From Cycas panzhihuaensis (taxonomy: Eukaryota > Cycadophyta): a DNA stretch of 64,000 nucleotides. The first letter of the stretch is position 1; every line of letters begins with the position of its first letter. A program made the translations under genes and the position numbers. The notes beneath the pieces were generated by a model. That model ran no database searches, was not told where the DNA came from, and worked only from the letters and a program-made list of their open reading frames with translations. Shown here in pieces: positions 53,401-64,000 of this stretch. Where the stretch lies: assembly GCA_023213395.1 (NCBI GenBank), contig CM041465.1:20584001-20648000 (forward strand), in the 5' to 3' direction.

Positions 53401-54960
53401 TGGTGCAACACCCTATCCAGCCTTATTGGGATAACCATGGTTGTATAAAACCCACTGTCTCCAAAACTAAAGAGATGTAACCTTTACATTGTTGGATGGT
53501 GGGAATAAAGTGGTCCTCCCAATGCTAGGAAAATTTTCTATTGAGGTGATACCAGACGATGACTAAAACATGACTATTGCAAGTGAAGAGACAGCATCCT
53601 TATTTGATGAAGGAAACCTATACCATACAACCAAAGAGCCAACCAAGATAATCAACTTCCAAAAGATAGAACCAACCTACTTCGAGGAGATGTACAATTC
53701 TTCTAACAATGAGAATGGAATGAAATTTATAGATTATTAGTTATAAGATGTTTATGAAGTTAATTCTCCTTCTTATAGATGCAATTTGCTTTCTAAATAT
53801 GTAACTGATGACATTAACAATAATTTAAAATCTTTTGAATATATGGGGACTAACAATAGTATAGAAAATAGTATAGAGAATAATAACAACCTAACCCTAG
53901 ACCTAAACCCCTATATTCCTAGTATATTTCTTAATTTTATAATATATAATACTAACCCTAACCCGTCCTCTACCTTAGATGTGGGTCCTAAGGTAGATTA
54001 CCCATCCCCACCCCTATCACAACCCAAGGAAGGAAGTAGCACTCCTTTCTTATCTTCTTTATAGGTACACCCACCTAGCGATTGGTCCCTTCCAAAAGTT
54101 GGTACCAAATCCAAGGAAATGGAAAGGGAACTAGTAGAACATACCCATAGAGACTCAAGTCAAGATAGTAGGATAACCATCCCCGAGGAAAGAAACTTTG
54201 AAACATACATTAGGGATTATGTCAAACCTTTTTACGGAGATCAACTATATGGAACTACTCATCATACTTATTATATAGAGTATTGGATAGAAGAGGAAGA
54301 TTAAGATAAAATTCAATGGCAAATAGACCTAATACTAACCTTGTGAGGGAGGGTATCATATTGGTACCTAGCCCACCAAGCTACCTTATAAAGGTGGAAA
54401 GAACTATAATCAACACTTATAACATAATTTGACCACTCGAAGCAATTAAATATCCCATTATACTATGTAGGAGAATGCCCTAATAGGTATATTTAAAAGT
54501 GTAAATAAGAATAGATATCCTTGAGTTCACCAAAGAAAACATGGAGTGAACTCTTTTACCATACCTTAGGTCAGGTGGCAAGGGATTGGTCCTTAGGGAA
54601 AGAATGGAGCTTAAATACAACATGGGAAAACCTTAAAAAATCCTTTATAAAAACTTTCTGACATTCATTAGAAGATAAAAATATTAATAGGATACTCAAG
54701 GTTATTAGGAAATTAAGTATAAACCTAGAGTATAAATCCATGCCATCAGTACAAAAGGAGGAAGAAGAATTAGAGGATGAAGGAAAAGAAGAAATTCCTA
54801 ATTATCCTATGGAGTTCACCGAAATTAATTTTGGTGAAAGAAAAATAGAAGACACCCCTACACATAAAACTGAAGATAAAAAAGATATTAGAATAATAAA
54901 GCTAAAAACAACCAAAATTAATGTTGGAAGTAAGGAGGACCCCAAAACAATTCAGATTGG
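53401..54960 (+). pseudogene. Element B PR-RT linker with capsid-like segment
   Basis: From about 53786 the frame is that of RT. It starts with an Asn/Pro/Ser-rich region (53786-54064), then SRITIPEERNFETYIRDYVK and HHTYYIEYWIEEED (54160-54300). At 54530-54700 a gag-like stretch reads TWSELFYHTLGQVARDWSLG, then TTWENLKKSFIKTF. The F-x-x-T-L-x-x-x-A-R-D-W and T-W-x-x-L-x-x-x-F pattern is that of a Ty3-type capsid domain. An acidic linker with EEEELEDEGKEEIP follows (54755-54800). The gag-PR frame and this frame differ, so either a frameshift mutation or a real frame boundary lies between 53400 and 53780. Confidence 0.6.
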
Positions 54961-56891
54961 AGATTATTGGGATGATCAAACAATAGTGAAAGCTCAACAA
55001 TTATTTGAAGAGTTTCATGATGTGTTTACATGGTCGTATAAGGACCTTAAAGGTATTCCCCCAAAGATTGGGATGCACCATATCAACGTAGTTAAAGAAG
55101 CTAAGTTGGTAAAGTAGAGACCATATTGAATAAATCCTAAATATAAAGAAAAGACAGAAGCAGAGTTAGATAAGATGTTAGAAATAGGATATATTTATAA
55201 AATTGACTATAGTGATTGGGTGAGCCCTGTAGTAGTAGTTCCAAAGAAGAATAGAAAAATGCATGTCTATGCAGACCACAAACAACTAAATAAAGTAACA
55301 AAAAAGGATCATTTTTCATTACCTTTTATGGAGGTTATTTTGGAATCCGTGGGAGGAAACAAAATATATTCCTTCACATATGGGTTCAGTGGATATAACC
55401 AAGTACAAACCTCCCCTGATAATTAAGCAAAAATAACATTTGTAATAGAATGAGGAATATATACATACAAGGTGATGCCCTTTGGTCTTACATATATCCC
55501 AACCACATTTTAGAGGATAGTAATTAACATATTCTATAAAATGATTGGTGAAAAAGTGGTAGTATTCTTAGATGATTGGATGTTATATGAATTTATAAAA
55601 ATTAGGAAATGTTGCAAACATGTCATAAAAATAAATTATAATTAAACCCAAAGAAGTATACCTTTCTAGTACCATTTAGAAATTTGTTAGGCCATATAGT
55701 GAGAAAAGAAAGATTATTAATAGATCCAGCCAAGGTATTAACAATTTTATATTTTTCAATGCCGTCCATAAGAAAGTAGTCGAAAGGAGTCTTGGGACTA
55801 ATTGGTGATTATAGAAAATTCATTAGGGGATACGGATGAATATCAGAACCCCTCAAAGAACTATTGAAAAAATATATTGAATGGGAATGGAGTGAAATGT
55901 AATAATAGGCATTCAAGGAACTAAAAGAGGCCATAATCCCAGCACCCATACTACAATTCCCTGATTGGAAGGAAATCTTCCATGTACACATTGATGCCTC
56001 GTAGTATATTATTGAATGTGTATTATCATAACCAAGTGATGATAAAATGACCATCCTATATATTTTACAAGTAAAAAACTTACAAGGATAGAACAAAATT
56101 ACATTGCAATAGAGAGAAAAATACTTTGAATGGTGTATGCATTACAAAAATTTTGATATTATCTATTATCAAACCCATTCTTATTCTTTATCGACCACCA
56201 AGCACTAATGCACTTAGTGAACAAACCTAGAATGAGGTGATAGATTAGTAGGTGACTAATGTTATTTCAAGAATTTTTGTTTAAAAATATTGTAAAATTA
56301 GGAAAATCTTACACCATACCTGATCAATTATCAAGAATCATAAATGAAGAAAAAGCTATAAGGGTACTAGATGACTTCCCTATTATAGCATTATTCAACA
56401 TAGATGCAATGTTGATAGATTGGTATGACAGGATACCAAAATACTTAGTAATAATGGAAGTGTTACCTAGATTGGATCAAACGAAATGATGAAATTTCAT
56501 GAGAAAAAAAAAAAACATACCAGTTGATTAAGGGAGAATTATATAAATTAGGACCAAATGAAATATTATGTTAATGCATAAGGCCACAAGAAGTTAATCA
56601 AATTATGGTCTAAGCGCATGAGGGCGTAGCAGGAGGATATATAGGAAAATTGACAACTTGGATGAAGATCCTAATGTCAGGATTCTAGTGGCCATCAATG
56701 GTTGAAGATGTGAGAAAATGGGCTCATGCATGTGATTATTATTAAAGAGTGGGAAAACCTAATGAGTAGGATTTCTAAATCCTCCACCCAATCCTACCTT
56801 TGGCACCATTTGAGAAATGGGGACACAATTTCATCAAACTAATCAAATTGACTACCCAGTGATCTCAAGCTTGATTTATTCTAGTGGAAAC
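54961..56891 (+). pseudogene. Element B RT, RNase H and truncated integrase
   Basis: RT lead-in FEEFHDVFTWSYKDLKGIPP (55003-55062), then RT: IGYIYKIDYSDWVSPVVVVP, LNKVTKKDHFSLPFMEVILE, YSFTYGFSGYNQVQ, IYTYKVMPFGLTY, VVVFLDDWMLYE (catalytic L-D-D; 55555-55590), then FLVPFRNLLGHIV and LGLIGDYRKFIRGYG. RNase H: FHVHIDAS (55978), then IERKILWMVYAL-like, then FIDHQALMHLVNKPRM (56188-56235). INT: zinc module near 56600-56750 and PFEKWGHNFIKLIK (56808-56850), cut at 56891 by the T4 LTR just after an ILVET word. Confidence 0.8.
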
Positions 56892-59620
56892 TGGACACAC
56901 ATCTACGGGATAGCTGCCTAACTAAATAGGTATGGTAGGAGTGGGTGATAATATGATCGAGAAAGAGACCTATAAGTAGGGTAAATACCATGCAGGGTGC
57001 CCCGTGCACCAGAGCAGGAGTTTGGGACCTACAATGGAATATAGCTACCAAAGGGTGATCCCCCCCCCACTTCGCACAAGAGGTGAGGAGGCGTAGGGTT
57101 AGCCTGGGTTGACCTAAGAAAAGGATCCTCCCACCCTTGGATGGCCAGAATGGGACGGAAAGGAACCTTCAAGGGTTTCCCTAGAGCAACGGGAAACAAG
57201 GGAGGGCAATCAAGCGATTGGCCTATGGACAGGGTCACTTTAGTTATCCGACGAAGCGAGGAACTAAAGGAAAGTAAGAGGGATGACCCAAGAGGGTGGG
57301 TCAAGGTATGCCTAAGCAAACTAGCCAAACACACAAGTAATAAGGAGAGCAAGAAGCTTGCACAGCAAAGGGAAGGGAAAGGTAAAAAGGAGCGGTTCCT
57401 AAGACCTTTTCCTATGGGTAGAGAAGATGCATGCAATGAAATAAATAAAGCATGAACCAAAATTAAAGTTAATTTCCCCTTTTGATTTCCAATGAGTTAA
57501 TTACTACCTATGTAAAGGAAATTCAAAAGGAAAGAGTGGTAAGCTAGAGTAAGGCATGTACCTAGACCAGAAGCGTGTTGTGAAGATGGCGCTGCCAAGG
57601 GACACCAAAACTACTCCATGAGGCGTGGCGGTTGTGAAGCGTCATGGCGGGTTGGAACGAGGGGCTCTCTTACCTTCCCCAGAAAAATACTAAAGTACAA
57701 AACCAAGGAAAGAAAGAAATCAAATACTAGTAATAAATGAAGTATGAAAGTACAACATGCATAGGAGCACTTACAGGCAACGGGATGACCAGAAAAGACC
57801 CTTTGCGCTCTCCAAGTACCTGCAGGCAAATGGCAACCTCCCCCCTTTCTGGAGAAAGGGCACTAGCATACAATGGAAAGATCCTAATAACACATGTCTA
57901 TGAAAAATAAATATAAACTTAAACACGTATATGTTAGTATCAACACAATGATGATAATATGTAAAGGAGGACAACCAAAGTAAATGGAAAGTAATCGGTA
58001 AGCCTTGGAGTGGCCCACCTCCCGCAAAGAACAACCCTAACCTCCCCCAAAAGCCACGAGGCAGTGAGGGTAAGGCTAAGAAAGATGGCTAGAAATAGTA
58101 GCAAGAGAGTTGAAGGGAGCCAAAGGGGACCTATGGTAAGCCGGGGTGCTATGAAGAGCAAACTGGGTTGCCAGGAAAAGAGTTGGGCAAAGAACAAGCG
58201 GTCGAGACTTACGTGAGTCGCCCGGACCTAAGCCTGAGCCCTCAAACCAGCACTGCAACGTATGACAGCATTGATTTCAGTGGCTAAAGAAGGCCCAACA
58301 AACCCTTGTTTAAGTGCCAAGGATAGCACGGGGCAAGAGGGAAGGTTTGGGGGGCTAAGAGCCACTTGAGGAGCGTGGAAGGTGGTACAGAATCCACCCA
58401 GCTCTCTCCCAAACCCTATGCAACCCCTCTTTGCCACTGCCTTAAGCAACAAATACAGGCAAAGAGGCACTAATAATAGGAGTAAAATAGTCCAATACAA
58501 AAGGGAAAACAACCCTCACAAACCCAAGCAAGAAGACAAGCAAGATAGGGCATCAATTGAATAAGAAAATAACTCAAATCAATGAATACCTGAGAGGAAG
58601 AGGAGAGGTGCTTACTCTAGCCAAGGGCTGGTAAGGAGAGGCTAAGAAATTAGCTCAAAAACTGTGGTGTAGCAGGTTTGGGGCCCTGCTAATGGAGTTG
58701 GAGGAAGAACACCTGTACTTGGAACGCTTGATGGCTGCCTCGGGTAAGAATCCACTAAGATCTCTCCAAGGGGCCCCCTCCCAGGTGTGTGAGGGGCTGG
58801 GAAGATGTCCTAGCCACACCAAAGGAGAGCTAGGTACTGGAGGAGAGACACAAGTCATGTAGTAGCAGTAGGACAGTAGAAAATAGCAGAGCACAACGTG
58901 GTTTCCTTGAGGAGCAAATAAAAAAGTGAGCCAAAAGTCCCCAAAAATGAGTAAATCATGACTTAAGTACCCAACCCAAACCCTAAAGCAAGCAATTAGG
59001 GTTCAGCTAGTAGCGAGTTAAGTTACGAGACATGTGGCAGTTTCACAATAAATGCAAAATTGCCACGGTAGATTTTAAAAAATAAATTAGAACAGTCATA
59101 CCACCGAAAAATTCGTGGTACTGTGGATATTCTGGTGATACCACGAAAATCATGGCGGTATTCGCCCGGAGGCAAAACCAAGCCTGGCCAGCCAGTCTAG
59201 GCTGGGGGCAGATGACAAAAAGGGCCAATAGAGGGCTGAGACACCTACCCGAGGGTAAACAAGCCAATAAACAGGTCCAAAAGAGCCAAAATAGGATCAA
59301 GGCGATGTGGCAAGTCAACCAAACAATGACGAGTCATCACACGGGCAGAGGTGGCGCAAGCCAAGTGGATGCTAGAGCAAGGAGGGTAGAATGCGGGAAG
59401 TGGAGTGGCCACCAAGATGCCACACTTGTTGGGAGTGTGCCCCTGCTATGGTCATCATAGGCTAAAATAGGTGTAGATGAAGGCAAAGTCGTCTACAAGG
59501 CCACAAACATGCAGACATGCAAGCAAACACTCATCAAAAGAAAGTGATGATAAGGTGAGAAACATACCTACACTTACCTAAGTTGGTAATTCCGTATCTA
59601 TTCCTAGAAGCCGGGAAACA
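56892..59620 (-). repeat. T4 3' LTR (2729 bp)
   Basis: Starts TGGACACACATC and ends CCGGGAAACA. Clearly the same family as the T2 LTRs. It has a C-run of nine near 57060 and a degenerate TATA (TACTTAAG, 58962-58969). Confidence 0.92.
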
Positions 59621-59632
59621 CTACCCCCTTGG
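59621..59632 (-). other. T4 polypurine tract
   Basis: The minus strand reads CCAAGGGGGTAG directly before the LTR; purine-rich and better preserved than in T2. Confidence 0.7.
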
Positions 59633-59984
59633 CAGCAGAGCCTCGCCGCTCAGAAGCCTAGTGTGACGGTGAATGCTGGCAACACAACTATCAATAGCAC
59701 ATGTGTATATAGATATATTAATCAAGTTCATAACATTAGACAAGGGTGCCAGCGAGTGTCGTGGCAGAATGCGTAGATATGAAAGTAGTAGTGGAGACAA
59801 CATAGGGGCTACCTATGAGCCACCTGGGAACCGACTAGAAAAATGAGAAAGGCGAGGGGGCTGCCCTCACCACAAAAGATGTAGAAAGACATGCATAATC
59901 AAGTAAAGAGTAAGCAAAGGGTAGGCACCATAGTTTTACCTCATTAATAGCCAGGTTTCGAAGGTGCGGGCGGGTCACAAAGCA

Positions 59985-60464
59985 AAGTGTAAGACGATAT
60001 GGGGCTTGGGCGACAAGGGGGCCAGACAGGCCTCAAGGATGGTCAGTAAGGAGGGGGAGGCACCGCTCAAAGATGAGGCGAACAAGACTATCTGCCTCAG
60101 CATTGAGGGCCTGAGGGATATGCTGGATATCGATGGAAGAGAAGCGAGCCAGGAGAGATCTAGCAGTGGAAGCAAGGGTCCTCAAGTAAGGGCATCGCAC
60201 CTGGTAAACCTGGGTGACATGAGACACCACAACTTGAGAGTCGCAAAGTAAAACGATGGATCCATGGTCGAAACGGAGAGCATCATTAAGGGCTTCAATA
60301 ACAGCTGTATATTTGGCTTCGTTATTAGTAGCCTCTAGGAGGAAGATCCCAAAGCAGAGGAGATTGTGTCCAGAAGGGCTGCGGAGGATCCATGCAGCAA
60401 TAGAAGGTCCAAGATTACCGCGGCTTCCGCTGTCAGTAAAGATGTAGATGGACATGGGTGACAC
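59985..60464 (-). CDS. T4 archaeal-type RNase H (aRNH), open and with all catalytic residues
   Basis: An open frame of 143 codons at 60033-60464. It reads MSPMSIYIFTDSGSRGNLGP (first Asp), LLEATNNEAKYTAVIEALND (Glu), IVLLCDSQVVVSHVTQVYQV (second Asp), then IQHIPQALNAEADSLVRLIF (last Asp). The D-E-D-D set, the GNPGP-like loop (GNLGP here) and NNEA match the archaeal-type RNase H acquired by Tat elements. It would digest RNA in RNA-DNA hybrids during reverse transcription. It stands alone near the 3' LTR, not fused to RT. How it is expressed is unclear: by splicing, by a separate promoter, or as a pol extension now broken. Confidence 0.83.
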
Positions 60465-60974
60465 AAAGTCCTAGTAATCAATGAATAACAAAAGCAATAC
60501 TCAAAAGGCAAGCAAAAAGTGGTCGTGAAGGGTAGGAGGACCTAATAATGAGGTTACCCAAGGTGAGGGTAAGCGGTCCGATCACCGGCAGAGAGTGGTC
60601 AGAGGAAAAAGCCTCCTGGGGTGCCAAAAGGTCGCTTTGGAAAGTGAAACATGCCCCCGGATGGGGGAGCATTCCCTTTGGGGACCCCAAGAGCAAAAAA
60701 GGACTACGGAAATGAGTCCAGGGTGACGAAATGAGCCAAATGAGTATAAACTCAGGTGTGCATGGGAGTGGCACACAAAACGAGACATAAAGGCCCGGGG
60801 AAAAAGTGCAAAAATAAGGTACCATAAATGCACCTATGAGAAAGCGCAAAAAGGGGTGTCAAGAGAGCACAACGAGCGACAGGGCCAGAAGGCAAAGATA
60901 ATCAGGGAAACAGGACGGTCCCAATGGCTGTCGCGGGGCCAAAAACGGAAGGAGTGCCCATTGGGGCCCCTGCC

Positions 60975-60982
60975 TATATAAG
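60975..60982 (+). promoter_or_regulatory. Putative TATA box of the antisense PMD-like gene in T4
   Basis: The plus strand reads GCCTATATAAGGAAAT, identical in core to T2 15689-15696, and 167 bp from the ATG at 61142. Confidence 0.65.
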
Positions 60983-61141
60983 GAAATAAAACGGAAAATG
61001 AATTCATTTTCACCAGCTCTCGTATAAAACTAGAGCCATTCCCTTACACAGCGGAGCACCACCCAACTTTGGAGGCACACAGGGAGAGATCAGACCGTCA
61101 GATCGGAGATCAGGGAGAGCCAGCAGGATTGGCAGGACGAT

Positions 61142-63540
61142 ATGACAACAACGAGATCGGATCCAGTGAGTGGAGGTCACTGAACCCAACCCATTTCGAA
61201 GTTTAAATTTTATTGCTTTTTGTAATTTTTTTGTGTGGTTTTAGTGCCCCTTATGGGCAATTAGAGGCCTCTCAGAGTCTGAATCAGACCCAGAAAGAGG
61301 TGGGGACCTGGGCATTAGGGAGCCCTAGTCTCGGTGGGCCCCATGGGGTCCACTAGAAGAATTTTTTTAGTTTTCGAGGCAGAAATCCCTGCTTTTGGGG
61401 GATCGTCGTTCATACCGCGGTAATGATCGCGGCGTCGCGATCATTACTGCGGGACCCAATTGCAGCGGGTCCCGCCCTGAACTTAGCGGTACTGCTAAGT
61501 TCAGACGGTAGGAAAGCGTAAAAGGGCAAAAGGGCCCAAAAAGCCCCAAATCACAGGCAGAGAGAGTTTTGAGAGAGTAAAGAGTGATAGTAACTGACAC
61601 GAAGCTAACTTTGATCGTTTTTTATGTGAATAGGCTGTCATTGCAGTGGAAAACCACGAGAACATAGGTATGGCCATGTTGAGCTGCATGGAGATGGCAT
61701 CATAAGAGGACAGGGAGATCCTACAGAGGTGTGGCCTATACAAGGCCCTCAAGACACCTCCAGAGGTTGCTAGTCGATATAGTATCCCATTAGGATAGGA
61801 GAAGACATGTATTCCACCTACCGCAGGTAGGTGACGTGACGGTCACGCCGAGAGATATACTGGCAGAATCTTGGGAGTACCGATGATAGGGAGGCCGGTG
61901 AGACTGGGGACACTGCCTAGCACCGAGGTAACACACGGGGAGGCAGCCCTATTCTTCACAGGAGTAGATAGATAGGAGCAGAGGGGGGCTCCCCTCCAGA
62001 CTATACTGATGTCAAAGATTCATCGGGTGAGGAAGCTGGTTATATTATGCATTCTGTTCTGGATTTCCCAAAAATAGAACTATAGAGAGATACTAGATGG
62101 ATGGTTGGATGCAGTTCACCTCTACGAGGCCGACGAAAGGATGGACTGGGTGACCCTGATAGTGGCGAACCTTGTCGCCCAGCTAGATACTATCAGGATG
62201 ACCGGCAAAGGCAGGTTGTCATATAGCATACAGTTGCAGTGTTGGTTTTTTAATCATTTCGTGGTAATGGCACCAGTAGGGGAACCATACCCCATCACAG
62301 AGCAGGTCCCGATGGTCCACAGGTGGCAGACTTAGTTGAGAGGGACAGAGGACCGAGCCCATGTCTGATGATCGATGGAGGTGACATCACTAGACCTCCT
62401 CACCCTGCTAGACTATGTAGTAGAGCCCTACAGGATGGTGAGGTGGGATAGTGATGATGAGGCAGGCAGAGTAGGAGTGCTTACAAGTGATGATGATGGA
62501 GATGATAGAGATGATGGAGGAGATGGGGCCAGCCCGTCACGACCTGCAGGAGAGGCAGGTCCTTCAGGGATGGTAGGAGGCATAGAGGGTCCATCTGGGG
62601 CTGCCAAAGGAGAGGCAGGCCCATCAGGAGCACAAGACGAAAGCAGGGAGCCCGTGACCAGGGCTTGCAGGCTGCGGATCGTGATGGGATCTAGAGGGAT
62701 GAGAGCTAAGCAGGTCCCTATGAGGAGGGAGGACTAGGTAGAGGAGGTGCCAGAGGATGAGACACCCGCAATTGGCAGAGAGCCAGGAGGGGAGGATGTC
62801 ACATGACCAGAGGAGCTGGCGACCACAGCAGGTGAGACCTAACCTTTTCCAGAGTTGTTTGGTATCCAAATAGATATTTGATTTGATTATAGTATATGGT
62901 GGGATATATACTGACACATCGCATGTTGTATTGGTAGGTGCAGTAGAAATCTAGAGACTAATAGAGGCTGTGGTGAGGGAAATATTCCCTCAGGTGTATG
63001 TAGAGGGGCAACCGTCCATCCAGGCAGGAGATAAGCCTAGAGCGACAGGTGCCCACATAGAGGCATTCGCCCCATTGGTGAGGGCGAGGGACATATGGGT
63101 TGCAGAGTCCCAAGAGCACGTGACATCCTGGGGACAGCTGTAGTAGGAGAGAGATGATGAGAGGCGCGAGAGGGACGAGCTACTCGGATGGGTGCAGGCT
63201 CTAGAGGCATAGGGCAGAGCAGGTAGAGATGCCGGGAGTAGAGTCCAGCTAGCGGTACTCACATAGCACCTCAGAGTGACGGAGGAAGCACTCCAAGGGG
63301 AGAGGGATTATATCCAGGCCTGATACGATCAGCTAGTAACACAGATGGTGTCGAGGTCGAGCTAGAGCAGGACGTATACCCACACAGCGGTGACAATCCT
63401 GAGATAACCTTGAGACAAGGAGAGCGAGGCAGGCAGCTCGTGGAGGCCCAGGAGGAGCCTTGGAGGGATGTGGTCCCCAGGAGAGGGATCACGTAGACCG
63501 AGAGATGGTACCCAAGGAGTGGGATAGCAGTAGAGTAGGA
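61142..63540 (+). pseudogene. PMD-like gene carried antisense inside T4
   Basis: Model: exon 1 at 61142-61165 (MTTTRSDP), intron 1 at 61166-61633, exon 2 at 61634-62831, intron 2 at 62832-62937 (CAG|GTGAG, acceptor GGTAG), exon 3 from 62938 to about 63540. The splice phases (0 and 1) join the frames correctly, as in T2. Exon 2 is open over 62105-62335 and 62375-62737: GWLDAVHLYEADERMDWVTL, ANLVAQLDTIRM, QLQCWFFNHFVVMAPVG, then an acidic GDDRDDGGDGASPS linker. The PMD core VFHLP followed by GDVTVTP is at 61811-61850, after a 17-bp deletion near 61762 that shifts the frame. Exon 3 is Arg/Glu/Gln-rich, probably coiled coil, with TAG stops at Gln or Trp sites. Confidence 0.72.
61415..61502. repeat. 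Cluster of three inverted repeats in intron 1 of the T4 PMD-like gene
   Basis: Hairpin 1 at 61415-61452 has 17-base arms (CCGCGGTAATGATCGCG) with one mismatch and a 4-base loop. Hairpin 2 has arms GCGGGACCC (61449-61457) and GGGTCCCGC (61467-61475). Palindrome 3 at 61479-61502 has half GAACTTAGCGGT with one mismatched pair. T2 has decayed versions at about 16115-16203. Confidence 0.75.
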
Positions 63541-63664
63541 GATGTACATATGATTTTGACAGGGGAAAGCATGGGCCTCCAGGGGGTCATATATAAGACC
63601 ATATGATTGTACCCCCCCTACAAGGACATTGGCTTCCTAGATGTATGACGTGACATGATTTTTA

Positions 63665-64000
<336 letters not shown>

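Larger units (their letters stand above)
49857..56891 (+). mobile_element. Element B: Ty3/gypsy retrotransposon related to A, truncated by T4
   Basis: Plus-strand order: 5' LTR (about 49857-50762), primer site, gag with two Cys/His knuckles, PR, linker with a capsid-like segment, RT, RNase H and INT, cut at 56891 by T4. RT and general organisation match element A, but LTR sequences do not align, so A and B are different families of one clade. B inserted into the INT of A. Confidence 0.75.

Overview
This window is repeat-derived plant nuclear DNA, and I find no host gene in it. All coding sequence I can recognise belongs to Ty3/gypsy LTR retrotransposons: gag, aspartic protease (PR), reverse transcriptase (RT), RNase H (RH), integrase (INT), chromodomains and accessory genes. 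The lineages point to a seed plant with a large, retrotransposon-rich genome. They are Tat-like elements with an extra RNase H, a CRM-like chromovirus and Reina-like chromoviruses with short LTRs. I cannot name the species.

Layout, left to right: (1) 1-7943, minus, 5' half of a Tat-like element (T1) running off the left edge, with its 5' LTR at 5189-7943. (2) 7944-11616, minus, pol and the end of gag of a Reina-like element (R1); the rest of R1 lies at 34266-36150. (3) 11622-34265, minus, a complete Tat-like element (T2, about 16.8 kb without its insert), with 2.7-kb LTRs and a 5-bp target duplication GGATT; it splits the gag of R1. (4) 27310-33150, plus, a complete 5.84-kb chromovirus (R2) inside the 5' LTR of T2, with target duplication AAAAC. 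(5) 36151-36950, plus, an orphan Tat-like RH-INT fragment. (6) about 36986-49856, plus, element A, a second gypsy type whose 5' LTR carries a 29-bp minisatellite. (7) 37057-43780, minus, a complete CRM-like element (C) inside that LTR, with target duplication TGAGC. (8) about 49857-56891, plus, element B, a relative of A, sitting in the INT of A. (9) 56892-64000, minus, the 3' part of another T2-type element (T4), sitting in the INT of B and running off the right edge.

The most unusual content is in T2 and T4. Between INT and the 3' LTR, on the strand opposite gag-pol, each carries the same gene with its own TATA box and a three-exon structure. It encodes a protein resembling the plant mobile domain (PMD) family, with a coiled-coil tail. 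A separate archaeal-type RNase H (aRNH) lies close to the 3' LTR, kilobases downstream of integrase. A second observation is that A and B both appear to carry an extra capsid-like module between PR and RT, in the RT reading frame.

State of decay: T1, T2, T4, R1, A and B are old and full of stops, mostly TAG or TAA where CAG, CAA or TGG is expected. T2 LTR differences are almost all transitions, as expected from deamination of methylated cytosine. R2 is different: its LTRs differ only by four small indels, yet its frames are broken by single-base indels, so residual sequencing error must be considered.
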